Below, in pieces: positions 44,653 through 52,591 of a stretch of 61,547 nucleotides of DNA. This DNA comes from Acidobacteriota bacterium (lineage in GTDB: Bacteria > Acidobacteriota > Blastocatellia > UBA7656). A program made the position numbers and the translations under genes. A model generated the notes under the pieces. It was given only the letters and a program-made list of their open reading frames with translations, ran no database searches and was not told where the DNA came from. Every line of letters starts with the position of its first letter. Within the stretch, counting starts at the first letter, position 1. Location: the NCBI GenBank assembly GCA_016201275.1, contig JACQDB010000029.1:1-61547 (forward strand), written 5' to 3'.

Positions 44653-45089
44653 ATGTCGTGGAAATGGTTTGGGGTGAAAACAGTGTACAGAACAGAGGCT
44701 GATGGAAAACCTACTTCACTGGATGCTTCCTACGATCAGAAGCGACACTAATAGAGGAGCGCGTTGTGTTAATCCGCGCTCGTTCATTCGATGAGGCAAT
44801 ATCAAAAGCAGAATCAGAGGCAAAAAGGTATGCGTCGGAAAAGTATCACAATCACTATGGTCAGATCGTCAAGCAAAGATACCTCAAAGCCTGCGATGCA
44901 TTTGAATTGTATGATGATCCTGATTCTGGGGTGGAAGTCTTTTCGACTACAGAGCTAGTTCCCAATAGTATTTCGGATGACGATGTAATCAATCAGCATC
45001 TTGGAGGCAAAGAAAGTAAAGATGAAATTCAAAGAAGGCGAAAATTCTTCAACGCGGAACTCGGACTGGACCCTAAAGGCGGCACCTAA
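44653..45089 (+). pseudogene. DUF4288-like gene split by a frameshift
   Basis: Two adjacent frames make one protein. The first starts at ATG 44653 (after GAGGAAAACA) and reads MSWKWFGVKTVYRTEADGKP, then YDQKR before a stop. The second frame, open upstream of its apparent GTG, reads TLIEERVVLIRARSFDEAI, continuing the same family text (RYLKACDAFELYDD, VEVFSTTELV). A one-base loss, or a two-base gain, near 44740 joins them into about 145 residues. The joined product resembles DUF4288 proteins. It may be a real pseudogene, a programmed shift or a sequencing error. It is followed at once by an attC-like site whose R'' box overlaps its stop codon. Confidence 0.7.
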
Positions 45090-45176
45090 CCACGGTATGC
45101 ACGGAAGTGTGAGCAGCGCAATTCTCATGCGTACTTGCAATACCGTTCCCGCACCCCCTGAACGGGAGCGTTAAAT
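45084..45176 (+). other. attC-like site 1 (93 bp)
   Basis: It begins with ACCTAAC, which fits the RYYYAAC inverse core and includes the TAA stop codon of the preceding gene. It ends with CTGAACGGGAGCGTTAAAT, whose GTTAAAT fits the GTTRRRY core site. The two boxes can pair over all seven positions if G-T pairs are allowed. The inner arms are less clearly paired. Confidence 0.5.
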
Positions 45177-45204
45177 GCCTATTAAATTATCGAGGTACAA
45201 AACC

Positions 45205-45834
45205 ATGAAACCTATATTGTCTGGGCTACTTTTGATTATCCTGGTTGCTTCATGCTCAAGCCCTAGTGCAGCACAAACTCAAAACTCTAAGCCGACATCT
45301 TCTGAAATAGAGCATGGCGAAATTGGGTATCAGGTACAGTTACAACTGCTCATTGCTTCAAATATCGCTACTGCAAAAACAGACTATCCCCCATCTTTAG
45401 AGGCTGTTGTAAAGCAACTCAATTCTTCCTTGCCTTTCAAGCACCACAGTCTGGTCGCCACTTACCTTTACAATGTCGCTGAGGCGAGTAGTTTGGAGGT
45501 AAGCGATGTGACCTATGCGGCGTTTGAACCGGGCGGCGGTCTTGCCCCGACTTTTCTTAATCTTTCGATCTCGGGAATCAAGCTGAATGCGAATAGCGAC
45601 ACGATTCATTTGACGAGATTTAGATTCGACATCCGTAAACGGATTTTCATACAGAAAGGACAAAGTGAGGGGGACAATAGCGCAAGACCTACCTATGATT
45701 CTGTAGTAACCGGCATAACGACAGAAATAAATGTGAGACCAGGTATTCCAACCATTGTAGGAACAATAACGAACGCGTTGTCTGATGGGGTGTTAGTGGT
45801 TGTGTTAACTATAAAGCGTTCAGGAGCGAGATGA
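45205..45834 (+). CDS. Lipoprotein of unknown function (cassette-like gene)
   Basis: A 209-residue exported lipoprotein with lipobox VASC near residue 17 after LLLIILVA. The mature part has YPPSLEAVVKQLNSSLPFKHH and ends in a beta-rich segment (GIPTIVGTITNALSDGVLVVVL) that recalls secretin-associated proteins, but I cannot place it in a family. The ATG at 45205 is chosen because GAGG lies nine bases upstream and the signal peptide starts there. It lies between two attC-like sites on the same strand as its neighbours. Codon use is more AT-rich than in the flanking genes. Confidence 0.65.
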   Translation: MKPILSGLLLIILVASCSSPSAAQTQNSKPTSSEIEHGEIGYQVQLQLLIASNIATAKTDYPPSLEAVVKQLNSSLPFKHHSLVATYLYNVAEASSLEVSDVTYAAFEPGGGLAPTFLNLSISGIKLNANSDTIHLTRFRFDIRKRIFIQKGQSEGDNSARPTYDSVVTGITTEINVRPGIPTIVGTITNALSDGVLVVVLTIKRSGAR

Positions 45835-45852
45835 TTCATTGCAAAGCGCAGC

Positions 45853-45946
45853 TTCTAACAAGACGTGGCAGCCGAGGCCGCGAAGTGCACGTTATGTAAT
45901 CATCCACAAGGCTGTTTGTAGCACCGCTGAACGGGCGCAGTAAATT
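45853..45946 (+). other. attC-like site 2 (94 bp)
   Basis: It starts with TTCTAAC, then GGCAGCCGAGG, and ends with ACCGCTGAACGGGCGCAGTAAATT. The end is nearly the same as in site 1 (CTGAACGGGAGCGTTAAAT), but the core GTT has decayed to GTA. The inner CAGC and GCTG pair as expected of L boxes. Length agrees with site 1. Confidence 0.45.
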
Positions 45947-45969
45947 GCTTTCGACAGTGAAAAGTAAAT

Positions 45970-46374
45970 ATGCGAACTCCAGCACATGATATAGTCCATA
46001 CAATTACCGATTGGTATGATGGCGCACGAGGCGGCATTGCTGACCTTGATGGTGTGCCGCATTATTACGAATGCCGATGGGATGACGCTACAAATGACTG
46101 GTCGGATGTTTATCTGCTGAACAGAATTGACGAGGAGACTTTTCGATTAGCAATGGAGGACTGGCAGATTTGGCTGCGGTGGAGAAAGGCTTTTGATGAA
46201 GGCAGAACCAATCTGGAAACCCATCCAGCATTACCCGAAGACAGACAGAGGCATAATGAACTGGAAGAAGTTTTAGCAAAGAGATTGGTAATCAACGACG
46301 AATCGCTTATACAGGCGAAAGGCGAATTTCTATACGGTCAACCAACTTTGGTTAAGTGGTCTGTCCTTCGCTAA
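45970..46374 (+). CDS. Conserved-looking hypothetical protein (cassette-like gene)
   Basis: A 134-residue cytosolic protein rich in Trp, Asp and Arg: ITDWYDGARGGIADLDGVPH, YYECRWDDATNDWSD and MEDWQIWLRWRKAFDEG. I recall similar proteins of unknown function in several unrelated bacteria, which fits a mobile gene. No domain name is assigned. It lies 24 bp past attC-like site 2 and is followed seven bases after its stop codon by site 3. Confidence 0.65.
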   Translation: MRTPAHDIVHTITDWYDGARGGIADLDGVPHYYECRWDDATNDWSDVYLLNRIDEETFRLAMEDWQIWLRWRKAFDEGRTNLETHPALPEDRQRHNELEEVLAKRLVINDESLIQAKGEFLYGQPTLVKWSVLR

Positions 46375-46380
46375 AGCGCA

Positions 46381-46412
46381 ATCTAACAATCGCATCAACC
46401 GGAGCGTTAGGC
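46381..46412 (+). other. attC-like site 3 (short, 32 bp)
   Basis: ATCTAAC (RYYYAAC) and GTTAGGC (GTTRRRY) both fit the consensus exactly, and CCGGAGCGTTAGGC resembles the ends of sites 1 and 2. The centre is missing, so this is shorter than a functional attC (usually about 57 bp or more) and may be a deleted site. Confidence 0.45.
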
Positions 46413-46449
46413 GTCTGGTCGAGTCGTAGGAATCTTGGGAGGTATTAAA

Positions 46450-46857
46450 ATGTCAAAACTTGGCTGTGATTGCGGCGGCATTATTTCCGATACCACTGAC
46501 AATATCCCCTACAAAGGAGCAATTATCCGAGATCAAGACGAGGAAATCCTTTATCAAAATATATCCAAGGACATCAATGCTTTTATAGACGCATTACTGC
46601 AAGATAAACGTGCAGAGTGGATACGCAGTTACTTCTCCCTTGGGTATCCGGTTGAGAGTATTAAAAACGAAGAGGTTGTTTCTGACATTCTCTCAGGTCA
46701 TACGATCCGGGCTGAACTCGACCTTTATCAATGTATGGAATGTGGAAGCATTAAAATACAGGAATCACCAGAATCACATAGGTTCAAGTCGTTTACTGCT
46801 AGCGCGTGGAAGAAAGGTAGCACAAGTATCTTGCAGTCTAAAGAAGAAGCTACATAA
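46450..46857 (+). CDS. Hypothetical protein with a possible zinc-binding pair (cassette-like gene)
   Basis: A 135-residue protein with an N-terminal CDCGG and a later YQCMECGSIKI, two cysteine pairs that could bind zinc together. The middle is helical (AFIDALLQDKRAEWIRSYFS). GGGAGG seven bases before the ATG at 46450 supports the start. No family is assigned. It lies between attC-like sites 3 and 4. Base composition is AT-rich, like the other genes of the cluster. Confidence 0.65.
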   Translation: MSKLGCDCGGIISDTTDNIPYKGAIIRDQDEEILYQNISKDINAFIDALLQDKRAEWIRSYFSLGYPVESIKNEEVVSDILSGHTIRAELDLYQCMECGSIKIQESPESHRFKSFTASAWKKGSTSILQSKEEAT

Positions 46858-46870
46858 GCCTGAATACGAC

Positions 46871-46931
46871 GCCCAACAATTGCGTCCAGAAGATAGTTTC
46901 ATAGTCCCGCCTTCAGGCGGCAGCGTTAGAA
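46871..46931 (+). other. attC-like site 4 (61 bp)
   Basis: GCCCAAC fits RYYYAAC and GTTAGAA fits GTTRRRY except for the last base; the size is right for an attC. The right half overlaps a separate palindrome of about 23 bp per arm (TAGTCCCGCCTTCAGGCGG, 46911-46968), so the site may have been altered by a later insertion, or be a chance match. Confidence 0.4.
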
Positions 46932-47040
46932 GGCGAAGGCTGCCACCTGAAGGCAGGACTACGAAACTCTTTGCCTTCTCACCCCGTTGAGTCACGAACC
47001 GAAAATGCTACGGTTTGGGCTGGGTGGAGGGAGTAAACCA

Positions 47041-47670
47041 ATGAGTGAGGATGACTACAAACAACTGGTCGAGCGTATGCTGCACAACGATGCCGCCAGC
47101 CCCATGATTTCAAGCGATACAGGGGTGGAGGCGGCGCAGCAAGCCGGTCAACTGGCAGCTCAGGAAGAGATTGAATGGGCGGTAGCGGGCGGACTGGCGA
47201 TGCACTTTTACGGCAGTCCGCGCATGACGAAAGACGTTGATATTATTGCCTCAAATCACTTATCTCTGCCGCCACAACATCCGTTGAGTTTTGGCGGCAG
47301 CAGCTACACCTTGCAAGTTGGCAAATACAAGGTTCAGGTTGATTGGATTGTCCGCAAGGATGGCTATCGAGAGTTGTACCGTAAGGCTTTGCAAGAGGCG
47401 ATTGGCTTGCCCAATGGTTTACGCGTGGTGACGCCTGAGTGGTTGGTGATTCTAAAATTCAACGCCGGACGGCAAAAAGACCTGGATGACATTGTGTTTC
47501 TGCTCAAGCAGGAGAAACTGGTTGATCGCCCTACGGTGAAGCAAAAGGTAGTGGAAACAGCAGGAGAATGGGGATGGCTGACCATGCTGCCGGGGTTTCG
47601 CCGTTTGTGTGCTTTGGCTGACGGCACGACGAAAGAGCCGAGCAAGTATTACGAGCAGGAAGAATTGTAG
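47041..47670 (+). CDS. Nucleotidyltransferase-fold protein, AbiEii/antitoxin-like
   Basis: A 209-residue protein with the nucleotidyltransferase motif AVAGGLAMHFYGSPRMTKDVDI near residue 48: GG, then a helix, then DxD for the metal. VTPEWLVILKFNAGRQKDLDD near 145 fits the helical part of the AbiEii and DUF6036-type families. Such proteins occur as the toxin half of AbiE systems or as MNT antitoxins, but no partner gene is adjacent. GGAGGGAG before the ATG at 47041 sets the start. It is the last gene of the cassette-like run; a terminator follows. Confidence 0.75.
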   Translation: MSEDDYKQLVERMLHNDAASPMISSDTGVEAAQQAGQLAAQEEIEWAVAGGLAMHFYGSPRMTKDVDIIASNHLSLPPQHPLSFGGSSYTLQVGKYKVQVDWIVRKDGYRELYRKALQEAIGLPNGLRVVTPEWLVILKFNAGRQKDLDDIVFLLKQEKLVDRPTVKQKVVETAGEWGWLTMLPGFRRLCALADGTTKEPSKYYEQEEL

Positions 47671-47763
47671 AGGAAGGAAACCGCGCCGGACATCCGTTCC
47701 CCCGTGCAGTCGTTTCTATAGCTAGATAGTTGGAGGATGCAGCGGTCGAGCAAACGCCTGAAA

Positions 47764-47808
47764 AAAGCGCGCCAACTACCAACTCGCTCTTGGTCACTGG
47801 CGCGCTTT
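47764..47808. terminator. Bidirectional terminator hairpin
   Basis: An 11-bp perfect stem, AAAGCGCGCCA (47764-47774) and TGGCGCGCTTT (47798-47808), has A-runs on the left and T on the right. It lies between two convergent genes, the nucleotidyltransferase-like gene and the S55 peptidase gene. Confidence 0.8.
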
Positions 47809-47841
47809 CACCTTCAAATTATTGGTCTATCACTTCAACCA

Positions 47842-49647
47842 CTATCGCACTACATTAATCGTAATCGCCTGCTGACCGGCGATTAAAAATTGCGAAGGGG
47901 CAAGCTCTTTTTCTGATAAGGTCGAAACCGACAGCGGCGCGTAACCGCTTGAGGTGCGTTGCGAGCCGAGCGTCGCCAGCATAGACGGCGGCAAGGTCGG
48001 CATCTCTTCGGAATTGATAATCGCCCCTGCGCCAGGTCGCAAAATCTTTACATAGAGTTTGCTGTTCTTCTTCAGTTTATTAATCGCCTGCACCAGTTGG
48101 CCTAAATTCTTCGGCACGAAATCCGCTCCGGCCTGCATTCTGGCGTCCGCTTGATTCAAAGACGAACCGTCGCCGATTAAAATCACGATGGGGCCGATGG
48201 GCGCATCCTGGGGAATCTCTACCGGTATGCGCTCGACAAACTCTGTACCATTTTCCTTGCGGGCAAAGGCTTGAATCTCGACCTTCTCGCCGCGTCCGAC
48301 TTCGGTTTTGTCTATCCACAAACGATTGATGATGCCTAGCGAACGAGTGTCGCTGGAGGTCACTTCAACATCTATGCCGCGTACTTCCAAACCGTCAAAG
48401 CCGCTGTTGAGCAAGACCGCAAACGGTCTTTCGATGCTGGTCGCGGCCAGCACCGTCGCGCCGCTGGCCAGCGAAAAGGCGTTGTCAATCACCACGTCGG
48501 GTTGATCTTTCAAGGCAATGCGCCCGTTGACCTTGACGGTTTGCGGTCCCAATTGACGCTCGGTTCCGAGGATCGCTGAAGTCAAAGCGATACGCATCAA
48601 GATGGGCGCAAGCATAGGGTCGGAGATCAATTCAAAGTTGTAGGTTTCGGTTTTGTTGCGGCTGGTGCGAACCGTCAATTTCACCGGAATCATGCGCGGC
48701 TTATCGCCGAGGTTGCCATAGATGCAGGTGGCGCGGTCTTGATTGATCGCGCCTACCAGATTGCCGGTCGTGGTGATCTTGAATGAGTTGTTGAGATTGG
48801 CGATGACGGTGACGACCTGCGATTCAGCCATCGGCCAAGAGGTCGCTCCCGAAGCCAGAAACGGATGTCCGAAAGCGAAGATGCGTTCGCCATCTCTGTA
48901 GGTGACAGTGCCGGAAGCGTCGTAACTGAAATCGCCGCGTGCCAGTTGCGCGGTGATGGAAGAACCTGCAGTCAAGGTGTTGTCATCATAGACCGCCATC
49001 GGCGCGTTACTGGATGACGAGCCGAGTCCGGCTATCGGTTGAATGCCGACTTTGCGTAAATCGTCGGCGAATAAATCCAGCACCTTTTGCGGCACGCCCG
49101 AAAACGTGACCGGCGTGGCGATAGGAATCAACTGCCCGGAGCCGCTGTTGACGGCGCGCAAACTGGCGAGCGTCGCCAGGGTGCTGTCGGTAGATTCGGC
49201 TTTGCCCAACAGCGTGTTGAAACTGAGCGGCGCGCTTTGACGCGGCTCCTGGTCGCTGCCTTTTTCCACTTGGTCGAGCATATTTTGAATCGGTTGAATA
49301 CCGGCAATCGGCTCTTTCGAGAACGGAAACGCATAAGCCACCGCGCCCACCAGTTTATCGTCTATGTAAACCGGGCTGCCGCTCATACCGGCAAAGACGC
49401 CGGTCTTATCAACCTGTCCGCCGCTCAAGCGTGCGATGATGATGCTTTGTTTGGGATTGGCAAAACCTTTGACCACGCCCAACACTTCGACCTCGAAGCG
49501 TTCCGGTTTCGTGCCTTGAAAGACCGTCATACCGTAACCCTTCATTCCTTGCCGAACATTTTCAACCGCGAAGAGTTTCGGATCATTGGCAACAGCCGTA
49601 AGGCTGACGAGGAGCAGCAAGCAAAAGGCAATGGTGATTTTTTTCAT
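47842..49647 (-). CDS. SpoIVB-type S55 peptidase family protein
   Basis: A 601-residue exported protein. After a signal peptide (ITIAFCLLLLVSLTAVAN), residues about 25-135 form an S55-like domain: VRQGMKGYGMTVFQG, RLSGGQVDKTGVFAGMSGSPV with the nucleophile serine in GMSGSP, and GAVAYAFPFSKEPIAG. The rest is large and beta-rich (YRDGERIFAFGHPFLASG near 265) and ends in a Leu/Ser tail. SpoIVB is the sporulation protease that triggers sigma-K, but long S55 proteins occur in non-spore-formers with unknown targets. AGGAAA before the ATG at 49647 sets the start. Confidence 0.85.
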   Translation of the reverse strand: MKKITIAFCLLLLVSLTAVANDPKLFAVENVRQGMKGYGMTVFQGTKPERFEVEVLGVVKGFANPKQSIIIARLSGGQVDKTGVFAGMSGSPVYIDDKLVGAVAYAFPFSKEPIAGIQPIQNMLDQVEKGSDQEPRQSAPLSFNTLLGKAESTDSTLATLASLRAVNSGSGQLIPIATPVTFSGVPQKVLDLFADDLRKVGIQPIAGLGSSSSNAPMAVYDDNTLTAGSSITAQLARGDFSYDASGTVTYRDGERIFAFGHPFLASGATSWPMAESQVVTVIANLNNSFKITTTGNLVGAINQDRATCIYGNLGDKPRMIPVKLTVRTSRNKTETYNFELISDPMLAPILMRIALTSAILGTERQLGPQTVKVNGRIALKDQPDVVIDNAFSLASGATVLAATSIERPFAVLLNSGFDGLEVRGIDVEVTSSDTRSLGIINRLWIDKTEVGRGEKVEIQAFARKENGTEFVERIPVEIPQDAPIGPIVILIGDGSSLNQADARMQAGADFVPKNLGQLVQAINKLKKNSKLYVKILRPGAGAIINSEEMPTLPPSMLATLGSQRTSSGYAPLSVSTLSEKELAPSQFLIAGQQAITINVVR

Positions 49648-49789
49648 AGTGGAATTTCCTAATCGGGGCGCTCTAAAATTTGTCACGAGATACTTCCTTG
49701 ACCGGGATAGACGAAACCAACACGGGTCGGAAACTTCAAGCTCAGTTAGATGATAGATGGCGGCGAAGAAGGGCGTCAAGATTTTTAAT

Positions 49790-50265
49790 TAGTGTCCTAA
49801 TCTTATGGCGCTGTTTGGATAGTCCGCGAAGTGGGCGCAAGCATACAGCCACGGGGGTTAGCCGGTGGACGAACGCCTAGCCGTATGGTTAGCCCCCTTC
49901 GCGGACGATAGCCAATTAGCTGAAGAGTGTGCATAAATCGGAAAGCGAAAAACACGAAAGGTAGGACTTTTTTCAACTTTTTCAAGCGAGGAGAAAAATT
50001 GAGCCTCACGAAATGCGTGTCAGGCTCACCACCCCCGCATGAATAAAGCATTATGCACACTCTTCTATTATCTATCACCCGCTTCGCGGGTTAGGAGGTA
50101 ATCACGACTCGCCTCCCCAGCGCTGACGCACTGGGCTTTATGCGGTCACCCGCTACGCGGGTTAAGAGGCAATGACGATTAGCCTACCCAGCGCTCACGC
50201 ACTGGGCTTTATGCGGTCACCCGCTGCGCGGGTTCTCACCGACTACCACAACTGTAGGACACTAC
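49790..50265. mobile_element. Repeat element with AGTGTCCTAA / TTAGGACACT-type ends, copy 1
   Basis: The left end TAGTGTCCTA (49790) and the right end TAGGACACTA (50255-50264) are inverted repeats. Inside are tandem palindromes: ACCCGC..GCGGGT and CCCAGCGCTGACGCACTGGG-type units in direct repeats about 70-75 bp long. A second copy of about 305 bp lies at 55681-55985 with matching ends and shared inner text (TATGG..CGAAGTGG.CGCAAGCAT). No open frame is convincing. Confidence 0.6.
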
Positions 50266-50280
50266 CGATCTATATGCCAA

Positions 50281-50366
50281 ATACACCAAGATGTGGATTG
50301 TGAATCTTGAATCCCTGCCATTTTTGAAAGCTCAATCGGGATTTTGGCATCCATATCTTGGTGTAT
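50281..50366. repeat. 86-bp inverted-repeat element
   Basis: ATACACCAAGATGTGGAT (50281-50298) faces ATCCATATCTTGGTGTAT (50349-50366), 17 of 18 bases complementary, around a 50-bp middle. It is flanked on both sides by copies of AGGACACTACCGA. Confidence 0.65.
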
Positions 50367-50562
50367 CGCCCATATAGGACTCTACCGAATTTAGGACACT
50401 ACCGATTTTTAATCTTCATTTTCGCCTGCGCCCGATCTGCAAGCGCAGCCCAGGCCGGCAAGCGCTACCAATTCACCGAGGAAACTGTGGGTTGGCGCTA
50501 CGGAGTGTGCTATGCTTTCAGCGCTGGTTGGATTCACGAATCGAGTTGGGGCGGGAAATTTC

Positions 50563-51330
50563 ATGGTTGATATTCACAGTCATATATTGCCCGAAGTAGA
50601 TGATGGGGCGCGCTCTATGGATGAAGCGCTGGAGATGTGTCGGCAATCCGCTGCCGATGGGATCACCACCATCGTAGCGACGCCGCACGCTCACGACCAT
50701 GTGCATGAAACCCATACTCCGAAATTTCTACAAGCGAAAGTGGACGAGTTGAATGCGCGTTTACAGGGACAGCCGAAAGTTGAACTGGGCTGTGAATTGC
50801 GCTTCACCCATGAAGTGGTGCGCCATATCTGCGTCAACCATTCCGCGCCGACGCTGGCCGGAGGGTCGTATGCGCTGGTGGAGTTTCCTCACGCTGTAGT
50901 GCCATCGGGCAGCGAACGCGCTTTGTTTGAATTGATGAGCCAGCAAATCAGGCCGATCATCGCTCACCCTGAACGCAACATGATGCTGATGAATCAGCCG
51001 GAACGCTTTTATGAACTCGTAGAAGCCGGTGTGCTGGGTCAGGCCGACACCGGCTCGTTCACCGGACAATTCGGAGCCAAAGTGCAGAAGGCAGCACACC
51101 TCATGCTGGAAAACGGCTTGCTGCATTTTGTCGCCAGCGATTGTCACAACACGCGCAATCGTTTGCCGGGAATGTCGGCGGCAGTTGCCGTGATTGCGGA
51201 GATGGTCGGCGCAGAATACGCCGAAGCCATGTCCACAACCAATCCCCAGGCGGTGGTGTCAGGTCTGCCAATCCCCACCTACCCAGTCGCCACGCTGCCA
51301 CAGAAGCGCAAAAAGTGGCTATTCTTTTAA
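50563..51330 (+). CDS. CpsB/CapC-type PHP tyrosine-protein phosphatase
   Basis: A 255-residue PHP-domain phosphatase. The N-terminus MVDIHSHILPEVDDGARSM holds the first metal histidines; ATPHAHD near 43, PIIAHPERN near 146, the TGSFTG stretch near 180, and VASDCHNTRNR near 205 supply the rest. CpsB-type enzymes use manganese to dephosphorylate the bacterial tyrosine kinases that control capsule and exopolysaccharide export. No tyrosine kinase or export gene is in the window. The ATG at 50563 starts the conserved N-terminus; the longer frame is not used. A diguanylate cyclase gene follows by 58 bp, so the two may be co-expressed in polysaccharide control. Confidence 0.9.
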   Translation: MVDIHSHILPEVDDGARSMDEALEMCRQSAADGITTIVATPHAHDHVHETHTPKFLQAKVDELNARLQGQPKVELGCELRFTHEVVRHICVNHSAPTLAGGSYALVEFPHAVVPSGSERALFELMSQQIRPIIAHPERNMMLMNQPERFYELVEAGVLGQADTGSFTGQFGAKVQKAAHLMLENGLLHFVASDCHNTRNRLPGMSAAVAVIAEMVGAEYAEAMSTTNPQAVVSGLPIPTYPVATLPQKRKKWLFF

Positions 51331-51388
51331 CCCTTGCCGCCGGTGTTGGCGCGGCCTTTCCTGTCCGTTTTTGGCTGCTTGATGGGCT

Positions 51389-52591
51389 ATGGTTTTCACG
51401 CAACGCAAGTTTGAAATCGGCACGGTGGTGGCATTCCTGCTGCTAATCTTAATTGGTCTGGTCACCTATAAAAGCACCAATGAATTTACTGAAGCGGCTG
51501 AACAGGTAAACCAGTCGCAGGAAATCTTAACCGAAATCGAACGCGTGGAATCAGCCTTGAAAGATGGCGAAGCCGACGAACGCGATTTCCTGCTCACTGG
51601 TCAAACGGAAGAGCTTGAACCTTATGAAGCGTCGGTGAAATTGTTTGACCAGCGTTTTCACAGGCTCAAAGACTTGACCGCCGATAACCCGGCGCAGCAA
51701 GAGCGCCTGGTCGCGCTGGCCGCGTTGGTGGAAAAACGCTGGGCGATGAGGGCCGAAACCATACGGCAGCGACCAGACTTTGCCGCCGCGCAAAATGCGG
51801 CTCGCATCGCGTCAGGCAAACCGTTGCGGGACAGCATTCGCCAACTCTTTGCGGAGATGAAAAGCGATGAACGCCGCCGCTTACAACAACGCACCGAATT
51901 TTCCAAAATCACCATCGCCAGAACCAGCGGTCTGTTTGTCTATCTGCTGGTGGTGATGTTGGGATTGTTCATCACGGTCTATTATTTGATTAAGCGCGAC
52001 AGCACCGCTCATGCGCGCCTGGAACATAAGCTGCGACTGCTGGCCACCCGTGATGGGTTGACCCGCTTGCTCAATCGTCGGGAGTTGAATCATCGCCTGC
52101 GCCTTGAAGCGGAACGCTTTCAACGCTATCAGCGCCCGGTGTCGTTTCTGCTTTTCGACGTTGACCACTTCAAGGTCATCAACGATCAATATGGCCATCA
52201 AACCGGCGATGAAGTGTTGCGCTGGATTGCCCGACAGGTGCGAAATAATATTCGCTCGGTTGATATAGCGGCGCGTTACGGCGGCGAAGAGATCGCCGTC
52301 ATCCTCCCCGAAGTCACCAGTCAAGAGGCGTTGCAACTGGCCGAGCGTTTGCGAATCAACATCAGCGCTCGCGCCTTCACCGCAGCCCACGCGGAGGGTA
52401 AGCCCGTAAAAATTTCGGTCACCATCAGCATAGGGCTGACAGAATTTTCATTACAAAAAAATTCCGCCGACGCGGTGATACAAGCCGCCGACCGAGCGCT
52501 GTATCAGGCCAAACACGAAGGCCGCAATCGCGTGGTGATGGACGCTGAACCCGTCATCGAAGATGAGCGACAACGCAGCGCAAATTCTTAG
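51389..52591 (+). CDS. Diguanylate cyclase with CHASE3-like sensor
   Basis: A 400-residue inner-membrane protein that makes cyclic-di-GMP from two GTP. A first helix (IGTVVAFLLLILIGLVTY) and a second near residues 175-197 bracket a helical CHASE3-like periplasmic domain (DGEADERDFLLTGQ is typical). The GGDEF domain follows: DGLTRLLNRRE near 222, DVDHFKVINDQYGHQTGD near 255, and the active-site loop RYGGEEIAVILPE near 295. RSVD lies five residues before GGEE, the RxxD inhibitory site. All catalytic residues look intact. It is 58 bp downstream of the CpsB-like phosphatase gene. Confidence 0.95.
   Translation: MVFTQRKFEIGTVVAFLLLILIGLVTYKSTNEFTEAAEQVNQSQEILTEIERVESALKDGEADERDFLLTGQTEELEPYEASVKLFDQRFHRLKDLTADNPAQQERLVALAALVEKRWAMRAETIRQRPDFAAAQNAARIASGKPLRDSIRQLFAEMKSDERRRLQQRTEFSKITIARTSGLFVYLLVVMLGLFITVYYLIKRDSTAHARLEHKLRLLATRDGLTRLLNRRELNHRLRLEAERFQRYQRPVSFLLFDVDHFKVINDQYGHQTGDEVLRWIARQVRNNIRSVDIAARYGGEEIAVILPEVTSQEALQLAERLRINISARAFTAAHAEGKPVKISVTISIGLTEFSLQKNSADAVIQAADRALYQAKHEGRNRVVMDAEPVIEDERQRSANS

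Larger units (their letters stand above)
49648..50562. other. Repeat-rich non-coding region of about 915 bp
   Basis: It contains the element 49790-50265 and the inverted repeat 50281-50366, both listed separately, and extra copies of TAGGAC(A/T)CTACCGA at about 50374 and 50391. The frame 49803-50078 is a repeat translation and is not called. The promoter of the downstream PHP phosphatase gene should be near 50400-50550; no clear boxes were seen. Confidence 0.65.

Noticed and set aside
44302-44751. 149-residue frame overlapping the 44210-44605 gene
   Set aside because: Only its last 33 residues are meaningful, as the start of the DUF4288-like gene; the rest is an out-of-frame shadow.
46088-46295. 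Minus-strand small frames inside the cassette-like gene 45970-46374
   Set aside because: Overlap a better-supported gene and have low-complexity composition.
47041-47670. Complete toxin-antitoxin or AbiE pair
   Set aside because: Only one nucleotidyltransferase-like gene is present; no partner frame lies on either side.
49803-50078. 91-residue minus-strand frame
   Set aside because: Lies within the repeat element at 49790-50265 and has no family resemblance.
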